Assembly: GCA_902780235.1 (NCBI GenBank)
Contig: CACZEL010000017.1
Location: 1-37,975, forward strand
Reading direction: 5' to 3'
Length of the DNA: 37,975 bases
Origin: an uncultured Bacteroidales bacterium
GTDB lineage: Bacteria > Bacteroidota > Bacteroidia > Bacteroidales > Paludibacteraceae
Notes under the pieces: model-generated
Seen by the model: only the letters and a program-made list of their open reading frames with translations
The model's database searches: none
What the model was told of the DNA's origin: nothing
Translations under genes and position numbers: made by a program
Part shown: positions 32,678-37,975 of the stretch, in pieces
Position numbering within the stretch: position 1 is the stretch's first letter
Layout: each line of letters starts with the position of its first letter

Positions 32678-32754
32678 CTACTAACAACCTACTAATAACC
32701 TACTAATAACCTACTAATCACCTACTAAATACATACTAATCGCATACTATATAT
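32678..32754. repeat. 11-bp tandem repeat x7, core CTACTAA
   Basis: Seven units in exact 11-base register, the clearest being CTACTAATAAC (twice) and CTACTAACAAC. It lies 75-150 bases upstream of the grpE dyads. The 11-base period is close to one helical turn. Confidence 0.9.
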
Positions 32755-32787
32755 AGCACGGAAGGAGTATATAGGGGGAAGAATAGG

Positions 32788-32862
32788 GTCCAGGATACAA
32801 TCTCTGGAAAAGACGAAGGTGGGATAGTAAAAAAAATCCGAGGCGCGGGGTGCGTCTCGGAT
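32788..32862 (-). terminator. Direct-repeat copy A with terminator after the toxin-antitoxin genes
   Basis: A 75-base segment nearly identical to 33718-33793 (one indel and a few mismatches). Its right half is a minus-strand terminator: ATCCGAG-rich 11-bp stem, 5-base loop and a run of eight T (complement of 32829-32836). It serves the antitoxin gene ending at 32899. Confidence 0.85.
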
Positions 32863-32898
32863 AATTAAGGAGAAGAATGATTTGCCTTTACGAATGTT

Positions 32899-33204
32899 TT
32901 ACCATAATGCCACACGGCCGATAGAGGGGATATCCAAAGAGACTTGCTGATTTAGCGCTTTGAATAACCTTCCGATGGTAGCAAGGGTAAGATTTTTACC
33001 ATTTTCCAGACGAGAGATCTGTGCCTTTTGGACACCAACCATTTCTCCCAGTTGCGCTTGAGATAAGGACCGAGCTTGACGAGCCTTGCGTATAGCTTCG
33101 CCTACAAGCATCATCTCTACTTGCTCATCGTACTCAACACGTGCCGGTGTACCTTTTACTCCAACGTGCTTGTCAACCATTTGATCTTGTGTGTAAAATT
33201 TCAT
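32899..33204 (-). CDS. HigA-type XRE antitoxin
   Basis: 101 aa. The helix-turn-helix spans residues about 42-68 (L-S-Q-A-Q-L-G-E-M-V-G-V-Q-K-A-Q-I-S-R-L-E-N-G) and is of the XRE/Cro type; the tail is L-N-Q-Q-V-S-L-D-I-P. It follows the toxin gene after 18 bases. Toxin-first order is the HigBA arrangement. It would bind and neutralise the toxin and repress the operon; the inverted repeat GTTTC-N8-GAAAC over the promoter is a candidate operator. Confidence 0.85.
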   Translation of the reverse strand: MKFYTQDQMVDKHVGVKGTPARVEYDEQVEMMLVGEAIRKARQARSLSQAQLGEMVGVQKAQISRLENGKNLTLATIGRLFKALNQQVSLDIPSIGRVALW

Positions 33205-33222
33205 ATCCCGTCCTCCTAATTA

Positions 33223-33567
33223 TTACTGATTAAAATATATGTCTTTTATGCTTTGTGCATGCTCTATCTCTCCCTTCGGAGTCTTTTGTGATTTCTTTAT
33301 AAAACCATGCGTAGCAATGACCAATGTGTTTTGCCCGTTGCGTTTATCCCAGAAAGCCAGCAAACGATATTGAATATTATCAAATAAAGTCCGAAATTCC
33401 CAAATGTCCGTGTTCTCCAACTTCTTGAATAACTTTGGGTCGTTTGTATAGGAAGCCTTCGCAATATTGTATAATATCTTCGCACGTACTTTATCCGTTT
33501 GCTTGCCAAGAAACGCGTCAGCTTCTTCGGAATAAAGCACTTCAAATTTGGGTTTTTGCTCCGCCAT
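33223..33567 (-). CDS. RelE/HigB-type toxin (Gp49-like)
   Basis: 114 aa. W-E-F-R-T-L-F-D-N-I-Q-Y-R-L-L-A-F-W-D and T-H-G-F-I-K-K-S-Q-K-T-P are the core of the phage-derived Gp49/HigB family of the RelE superfamily, which cut mRNA on the ribosome. The basic residues K, R and H of the second segment are the usual catalytic cluster. It has its own promoter. The whole operon with the antitoxin lies between two copies of a 75-base repeat. Confidence 0.85.
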   Translation of the reverse strand: MAEQKPKFEVLYSEEADAFLGKQTDKVRAKILYNIAKASYTNDPKLFKKLENTDIWEFRTLFDNIQYRLLAFWDKRNGQNTLVIATHGFIKKSQKTPKGEIEHAQSIKDIYFNQ

Positions 33568-33595
33568 AAATAATTATATGATTTAAAAATCGCTG

Positions 33596-33628
33596 CAAAG
33601 GTACAAAAAAGTTTCCATATACAGAAAC
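33596..33628 (-). promoter_or_regulatory. Promoter and operator of the toxin-antitoxin operon
   Basis: On the minus strand TACCTTTG (33596-33603), with TTTC 20 bases upstream (33624-33627) in place of TTTG. The inverted repeat GTTTC-N8-GAAAC (33611-33628) covers the -33 area. Confidence 0.65.
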
Positions 33629-33717
33629 ATTTTAACAAAAAAATGCAAAAAAAATTGATTTTTAGCCAATATTTGTCCAAAATGGCCGAAAATAGATCAA
33701 AAAAATGAAAGATGAAC

Positions 33718-33793
33718 GTCCAGGATGCTATCTCTGGAAATGGACAAAGGTGGGATAGTAAAAAAAATCCGAGGCGCAGGGTGCGTCTCGGAT
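33718..33793 (-). terminator. Direct-repeat copy B with terminator
   Basis: The partner of 32788-32862. The minus-strand stem (33767-33793) and the eight-T run (complement of 33760-33767) terminate the 33851-33994 and 34077-36542 genes. The segment outside the hairpin (33718-33759) is repeated too, so this is more than convergent terminators. Confidence 0.85.
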
Positions 33794-33850
33794 TTGAGAG
33801 AGCGGGCAATATAATTGCCCTGAAATGGACGGAGATTAGAACACAGGGGG

Positions 33851-33994
33851 TCAAAAGGGCTTCGGGGCACGGTTTTGGGTTTGGTCGCCTTCGGTGATGT
33901 TACCGGAATGGATGTCACCACTTGCGCCTAACATAACTGCAGTACCGGAGAGGGTTATTACCTCTGTTTGGGGATTGATATATTGCTTTTTCAT
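33851..33994 (-). CDS. 47-aa small protein, MxKKxYxxPxTE family (second copy)
   Basis: MKKQYINPQTEVITL at the start, then a Gly/Ser/Asp-rich middle (G-A-S-G-D-I-H-S-G-N) and the end N-R-A-P-K-P-F. An upstream in-frame ATG at 34063 adds 23 residues; 33994 is preferred because length and start then equal those of the 319-462 protein. No signal peptide. It lies 82 bases downstream of the 821-aa tagged secreted protein and is followed by a terminator. Both copies of this family sit right after a large tagged secreted protein. Function unknown. Confidence 0.7.
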   Translation of the reverse strand: MKKQYINPQTEVITLSGTAVMLGASGDIHSGNITEGDQTQNRAPKPF

Positions 33995-34042
33995 AATAAT
34001 TCGTTGTTTTAAAAATAAAACAAAAATGCACGATGTTTTAGT

Positions 34043-34059
34043 GTCGGATACGATCCGAC
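34043..34059. other. Short perfect hairpin between the 821-aa gene and the 47-aa gene
   Basis: GTCGGAT-ACG-ATCCGAC, 7-bp stem and 3-base loop, without a following T-run. It may pause transcription or protect the mRNA end, leaving the small gene in the same transcript. Confidence 0.6.
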
Positions 34060-34076
34060 GCAATTAACATAGACTA

Positions 34077-36542
34077 TTATTTTACAATCTGACCTTGGGC
34101 GTTGTACTTCACGCCGTTCTTGATGATATAGAGCTGACCGTTCTCGATGAACTTGGTGCAGTTGGATGCGTTGAGTTCATCGATAGCGGTAGTGGTCTTC
34201 GGAGCGTCCATGATGCGGGCACGAGTGCCTTTGGGGGCAAGAGCCGGAGAGATGGAGTTACGATCGATGATAAAGTACGCACGGAAACCACGCATTTTGA
34301 TCGATGAAGAGGTCTGGTCGGAAGACGGCCAGTAGAGTTGACTGTTGGCACCCACGAAGAGGTAGTCTTGCGTGTGTCCGGCATCGTAGGGATCGATGTG
34401 GACTTGGGCAAACATACCTTGGAAGGTAACACCGTCTGCAGAAGTAGCACTCGGAGTGGTCGTTGTGACGGTGATGCCGGTGAAGACAGGATTCACGATG
34501 TTGGCGTGTGCGCTGGGGTACGTAATGAGGTACGGGATACCGGCTTCGATGGTCGTTGCGTCTTCGACGAAGATGTCGATATAGAGATCAGGGGCGGTAC
34601 CAGTAACTTGTGCGCCTTTGAAGGTCTTGAGGCGGTTGAAGCCGGCTAACGGACTTGCAGCCAAAGCGCTTTCATCGAGAGCAAACGGAAGACAGATAGT
34701 ATTGTACTCGTCGTCGGCATAGATAGTACGTTTTACTTTGAGGTCAGAAGGCGTATTGAGGAGTTCCGTGAGTTTAGTTGTCGGATCGGCGTTGTCAGCA
34801 ACGAAAGGATATGGATCGTCGATTGTTACGGTAACTTTTGTAGCAGGGATGGCATTGTAGTTGGAATTATCTGGAACAACTTTATACCAAATATCGTAGG
34901 TGCCGATTTCCGTCTCAGAGGGACACTCGGTAAGCCAAGGCTCATTGCCATCTACCGAATAATAGATCGTACCGCCGACGATGCCGGTGATATCCAACAA
35001 AGGTTGAGGAGTTCCATCATAGATCAAATCGGTAGAGAAAGAAGGAAGGACGATATCAGCAGGAGAGATGGTGACCTCAATCGTATTTGGCGAAGGGATA
35101 TATTCTTCGTTATTGCCCTTATAGAATTTGTAATATACGGTATAGTCACCGGCATCGGTTTCTTGCGGGATAGTAGTACTCCAGTTGACACCATCGGTCG
35201 AATACACTGTTGTATAGCCAGACTGGAGATCACCTGTCGCGGTTACTAAATCTTGTGCAGAACCATTATAGGTTAATGATGTTGCTTCTATCGTCGGCAT
35301 AGGACTCGGAGCAGCTACACCAGCAGATCTTCTTTTGATTGTAACGTGAATTTCTTGAATATCCGAATCATCATAACAGCCAGTAGCATCCACAAACCAT
35401 TGCACGGTGTACTCGCCGGCGTTGGTTGCGGAAGGGTTAGATGTACTCCAACTGCCGGATGTGCTCAATTTATATTTCACTGTACCACCGGTCGCTCCGC
35501 TAGCTAAACTTTCGAGAAGTGTTTGACTACCGCCAGTGTATGTCAAGTTGCTTTTACCGACAGGGTCAGATGTTACATAGGCTTTTGGTCGCGCCGGATT
35601 GTCTTCCGGATCTACATATTTTGTGAGACGCACAGATTGAGCCTGATAGCGAGCACATTGACTAACTGCCAGACCCGGATTCGACGTATTATCAAAGATG
35701 AAGCAGTTGGCGTTAGTGGCATATGAGACTTTTTCTGTTGATATTTGATACCCTCCCCAGGTAGTTCCACCAGAATAACTCCCAAAAATTCTCCTACCTG
35801 CGCTTGGCAAGAAGACACAGCCTTTTGCCTCCAACGCAATCCATTGAAGAGAAGTGCAGATAGTGCTTTCAAAGTCTGCATTATACCTATTTATATTAGA
35901 TACGACAGTAAATTCATCTGCGGCAAAAGTGCCGCCATCCGGGAACAAAATAACACCTGTGATGCCCGTTTCTTCATCTCCGTCTTTATTGATAGTAGCC
36001 TTCGCATAACGACTTCCGAAAGTTCCTTCTACCTTAGCACCAAAACGATTATATATTAGATATGTCCATTCGTCTTTTGTTAGTGTGTGCCAATAGTTCT
36101 CTGTGTTTCCACCATTACTTATAGCTAACGTAGCCCAATCCTTTTTAAGAGGCTCGTTATCTGATACACCATAACCATTCGCAGAGTTTGTAGTATAATT
36201 AGTAGTTATACCATATTGTTTGAGACCTGTCCAGTTGGATGAGTTACCAACACAACCGAAAAGATCCACAATACCATTACCATCCGCTATGCCATTTTCA
36301 GTAATGGATGTGTTGCCGGCTGCACCTCCGATATAATCGTACTGTTCGTCTGCAAACTGCCATTGCTGAGTATCACTATTATACTGCAAGTTTCCTTGTG
36401 AAAAATAGACGTATTTATCACAGGCTACCTGAAACTTACCAGGCAGTTTGCCGTTTGCATCAGCCACGGCGGGTTTTGCCCAGAGGGATGAGGTGGCGAG
36501 TGAGAGCGCCACGAGGGTTAATAAGAGATTGAGTTTTCTCAT
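34077..36542 (-). CDS. Secreted multi-domain protein with YDG-like repeats and C-terminal tag (821 aa)
   Basis: The signal peptide is LLLTLVALSLATSSLWA. Residues about 30-325 form a domain known to me from many Bacteroidales surface proteins (K-F-Q-V-A-C-D-K-Y-V-Y-F-S-Q-G-N-L-Q-Y ... D-L-F-G ... F-L-P-S-A-G-R-R). Three YDG/MBG-like repeats follow, each with L-x-Y-x-G-x-x-Q-x-L and a later Y-T-V-x-x-x-x (about 330-580). A module with T-I-C-L-P-F-A-L and M-R-G-F-R-A-Y-F is next, then T-T-T-A-I-D and the tag (KFIENGQLYIIKNGVKYNA, then G-x-I-V-K). No enzyme motif. Surface or adhesive role inferred. Confidence 0.85.
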   Translation of the reverse strand: MRKLNLLLTLVALSLATSSLWAKPAVADANGKLPGKFQVACDKYVYFSQGNLQYNSDTQQWQFADEQYDYIGGAAGNTSITENGIADGNGIVDLFGCVGNSSNWTGLKQYGITTNYTTNSANGYGVSDNEPLKKDWATLAISNGGNTENYWHTLTKDEWTYLIYNRFGAKVEGTFGSRYAKATINKDGDEETGITGVILFPDGGTFAADEFTVVSNINRYNADFESTICTSLQWIALEAKGCVFLPSAGRRIFGSYSGGTTWGGYQISTEKVSYATNANCFIFDNTSNPGLAVSQCARYQAQSVRLTKYVDPEDNPARPKAYVTSDPVGKSNLTYTGGSQTLLESLASGATGGTVKYKLSTSGSWSTSNPSATNAGEYTVQWFVDATGCYDDSDIQEIHVTIKRRSAGVAAPSPMPTIEATSLTYNGSAQDLVTATGDLQSGYTTVYSTDGVNWSTTIPQETDAGDYTVYYKFYKGNNEEYIPSPNTIEVTISPADIVLPSFSTDLIYDGTPQPLLDITGIVGGTIYYSVDGNEPWLTECPSETEIGTYDIWYKVVPDNSNYNAIPATKVTVTIDDPYPFVADNADPTTKLTELLNTPSDLKVKRTIYADDEYNTICLPFALDESALAASPLAGFNRLKTFKGAQVTGTAPDLYIDIFVEDATTIEAGIPYLITYPSAHANIVNPVFTGITVTTTTPSATSADGVTFQGMFAQVHIDPYDAGHTQDYLFVGANSQLYWPSSDQTSSSIKMRGFRAYFIIDRNSISPALAPKGTRARIMDAPKTTTAIDELNASNCTKFIENGQLYIIKNGVKYNAQGQIVK

Positions 36543-36591
36543 AATGATAAAAATTTAAATTGTTAATATTTGGGTTAATTAAATAGCTTTA

Positions 36592-36636
36592 CTAGTCGTC
36601 CTAGATATCCTAGATGTCCTAGAAATACTAGAGGCA
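36592..36636. repeat. 9-bp tandem repeat x5, CTAGNNNNN
   Basis: Five 9-base units starting CTAG (for example CTAGATATC and CTAGATGTC). It lies in the leader of the 821-aa gene. It shares the CTAG core and the period with 31924-31968, but the following bases differ. Confidence 0.85.
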
Positions 36637-36664
36637 TAGGTACAACAAAAAAGCGGGACACAAT
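36635..36664 (-). promoter_or_regulatory. Weak candidate promoter of the 821-aa gene
   Basis: On the minus strand ATTG, 18 bases and TACCTATG (36635-36642). Both box and spacing deviate from the consensus. It overlaps the terminator of the structured RNA. Confidence 0.35.
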
Positions 36665-36678
36665 GTTGTTGTTCCGCT
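36647..36678 (-). terminator. Terminator of the structured RNA
   Basis: Minus strand: AGCGGAACA pairs with TGTCCCGCT (one mismatch) and is followed by six T (complement of 36647-36652). Confidence 0.75.
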
Positions 36679-36910
36679 GGTTAAGGCTCTCGCATTGCCT
36701 TTTTGTCCGAACAAGCAACACCGAGCCCACGCTGTATGTATATACAATAATGTACCTATACGCAAATGCGCGTGTACAATAATATACACACTATGGGCGT
36801 CTGTGCCGCTATGTTTTGGACAAAATACTGAATTTGCGAGATTCTAACCAGCCAAAACAAAGCGCGTAAGACGCTTTTTATCAATATGTCAAGTCCTTCC
36901 CATCGGAAAG
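36650..36910 (-). ncRNA. Rod-shaped structured RNA, 6S-RNA-like
   Basis: It lies between a full promoter (36917-36948) and a terminator (36647-36678), with no convincing coding frame. Nested pairing closes a rod of 177 bases (36676-36852): GCTGGTTA (36676-36683 with 36845-36852), CTCGCA (36689-36694 with 36835-36840), TTTTGTCC (36701-36708 with 36818-36825), GCCCA (36725-36729 with 36794-36798), TGTATAT (36737-36743 with 36782-36788). Unpaired stretches separate the stems, giving a long bubbled hairpin. This is the architecture of 6S RNA (SsrS), which binds RNA polymerase, and the size fits. A 5' extension of about 50 bases with an AAAGCG/CGCTTT hairpin is unexplained. Another Bacteroidales RNA class is possible. 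Confidence 0.6.
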
Positions 36911-36916
36911 ACGCCG

Positions 36917-36948
36917 CAAAATTACAACAAAATTTTGGAATATGCAAA
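36917..36948 (-). promoter_or_regulatory. Promoter of the structured RNA
   Basis: On the minus strand TTTG (36945-36948), 20 bases and TAATTTTG (36917-36924). Confidence 0.8.
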
Positions 36949-37055
36949 TATTAGCGCAAAAAAATGAGAATTTTTACGAAAAGTCAAGAAAAACGAGAAC
37001 AAAGCGGCAAATCATATTTGCCTGTAAAAGAAGAAAGGGAAGGATGGATCCGCAT

Positions 37056-37083
37056 AAAAAAAGCGCCGAGTGGGCGCTTTTTT
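37056..37083 (-). terminator. Terminator of ruvB, overlapping its stop codon
   Basis: AAAAAAGCGCC pairs with GGCGCTTTTTT around a short loop; minus-strand read-out ends in a T-run. The ruvB stop codon (37082-37084) lies at the edge of the stem. Confidence 0.85.
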
Positions 37084-37975
37084 AGAAAATGGATTGTTGG
37101 CCGTCGGGGCTGAGGGGGGTCTTGCCGAGGTGCTGGTAAGCGAGGAGAGTGGCTTCGCGGCCACGGGGGGTGCGTTTGATGAAGCCTTCCTTGATGAGAT
37201 AGGGTTCATAGACATCCTCTATCGTACCGGCATCTTCGCCCATAGCCGTCGCGATCGTATTGAGGCCGACCGGTCCGCCGCGGAACTTATCGATGATGGT
37301 CAGCAGCAGTTTATTGTCGATCTGATCGAGACCGAAGGTATCGATATTGAGTGCTTCGAGGGCGTATTGGGCGATCTCGAGATCGATGGTACCGTTCCCT
37401 TTGACTTGTGCAAAGTCACGTACGCGGCGCAGAAGAGCGTTGGCAATACGGGGCGTACCACGCGAACGACGAGCTATCTCACCTGCCGCCTCTTCATTGA
37501 TCTCCACTTTCAAGAGACGCGCCGAACGTTTGACGATACCGGCGAGGATGTCGGCATCGTAGTACTCGAGGTGGCAGTTGATACCAAAACGAGCACGGAG
37601 CGGCGAGGTCAGCAAGCCCGAACGGGTCGTGGCGCCGATGAGGGTGAAATGGTTGAGGTCGATCTGGATCGTTCGCGCCGAAGGGCCCTTATCAATCATG
37701 ATATCAATCCGATAGTCTTCCATGGCCGAGTAGAGATACTCCTCCACGACCGGCGAGAGACGATGGATCTCATCGATGAAAAGGACATCGTTGGGTTCGA
37801 GCGAAGTGAGCAGACCTGCCAAGTCACCGGGCTTGTCGAGAACCGGTCCGGAAGTGACCTTAAAGCCTACGCCGAGTTCGTTGGCGATGATGTTACTGAG
37901 GGTCGTTTTACCGAGTCCCGGAGGGCCGAAGAGAAGGACATGGTCGAGACTCTCCCCGCGCTGTTTGGCGGCCTC
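37082..37975 (-). CDS. ruvB: Holliday junction helicase RuvB, 5' end cut by window edge
   Basis: 297 residues are present; about 40 N-terminal residues lie outside the window. Walker A is GPPGLGKTT (near 37900), Walker B is F-I-D-E-I-H-R-L, sensor 1 is G-A-T-T-R-S-G, the arginine finger region is P-L-R-A-R-F-G, and the winged-helix end has [10 protein letters not shown] start at the TTG at 37822 would lose Walker A, so the frame clearly runs on to the edge. RuvB is the hexameric motor that drives branch migration with RuvA. Confidence 0.97.
   Translation of the reverse strand, partial: EAAKQRGESLDHVLLFGPPGLGKTTLSNIIANELGVGFKVTSGPVLDKPGDLAGLLTSLEPNDVLFIDEIHRLSPVVEEYLYSAMEDYRIDIMIDKGPSARTIQIDLNHFTLIGATTRSGLLTSPLRARFGINCHLEYYDADILAGIVKRSARLLKVEINEEAAGEIARRSRGTPRIANALLRRVRDFAQVKGNGTIDLEIAQYALEALNIDTFGLDQIDNKLLLTIIDKFRGGPVGLNTIATAMGEDAGTIEDVYEPYLIKEGFIKRTPRGREATLLAYQHLGKTPLSPDGQQSIF

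Larger units (their letters stand above)
32505..32898. other. Intergenic region: grpE control dyads, 11-bp array, duplicated terminator
   Basis: Holds, from left to right, the grpE promoter and dyads, an 11-bp tandem array (32678-32754) and one copy of a 75-bp direct repeat with a terminator (32788-32862). No open reading frame with support was seen. Confidence 0.6.

Noticed and set aside
32678-32754. CRISPR-like array
   Set aside because: Units are contiguous 11-mers without spacers; no cas genes in the window.
33297-33854. Minus-strand frame of 185 codons overlapping the toxin gene in another frame
   Set aside because: It runs through the toxin promoter and one copy of the direct repeat, with no recognised domain; the RelE-type frame explains the region.
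36756-36947. 63-codon minus-strand frame over the structured RNA
   Set aside because: Its start codon lies inside the promoter boxes, upstream of the expected transcript start.

Overview
The window reads as a chromosomal piece of a member of the Bacteroidota, most likely order Bacteroidales. Several independent signs agree. At least seven promoters have the Bacteroides-type form TTTG-N20-TAnnTTTG. There are secreted proteins built from BACON/Ig-like, InlB-type and YDG-type modules, a Wzi-type capsule protein, S26-like and PqqD-like proteins, and very small proteins that begin M-x-K-K-x-Y-x-x-P-x-T-E. No tRNA, rRNA, CRISPR array, transposase or integrase was seen.

Layout. Positions 1-530 hold a 47-codon gene with its own promoter and terminator, plus what looks like a broken relative interrupted by a palindromic repeat. 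Positions 537-11339 (minus strand) hold two large secreted multi-domain proteins (2336 and 1011 aa) that share domains and near-copy promoters. Positions 11425-15186 (minus) form a four-gene operon: M6 metalloprotease, small secreted protein, S26-type peptidase, PqqD-like protein. Positions 15223-17460 (plus) encode one secreted InlB-repeat protein. A single promoter at 17524-17555 then appears to drive eleven tightly packed plus-strand genes up to 28345: MlaE and MlaF, a stand-alone M6 propeptide-like protein, a second M6 protease, exonuclease III, LptB, a Kelch lipoprotein, a Wzi-like barrel, a glycosyltransferase, a glycosyltransferase-kinase fusion and an O-antigen ligase. Convergent to it, 32601-28274 (minus) carries grpE, dnaJ and an outer-membrane barrel. 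Next come a HigBA-type toxin-antitoxin pair between two 75-bp direct repeats, a second 47-codon gene, an 821-aa secreted protein, a rod-shaped structured RNA (6S-like), and the 3' part of ruvB, cut by the window edge.

How it may fit together. Six secreted proteins of different architecture end in the same roughly 25-residue tag (pattern K-[FIV]-[IL]-x-x-G-x-[LIV]-x-I-x-x-x-G-x-x-Y-x-x-x-G-x-x-V-K). Two are M6 proteases. One of these sits inside the LPS/capsule-type operon, the other with an S26-type peptidase and a PqqD-like protein. A surface export or anchoring route that reads this tag is a reasonable hypothesis, not something the sequence proves.

The most pervasive unexplained signal is a set of short tandem repeats (unit 7, 8, 9, 11 or 22 bp, different words at different places). 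They occur at more than a dozen gene boundaries and, in four cases, inside coding sequence at linkers. Stop or start codons often lie inside or directly beside the arrays.
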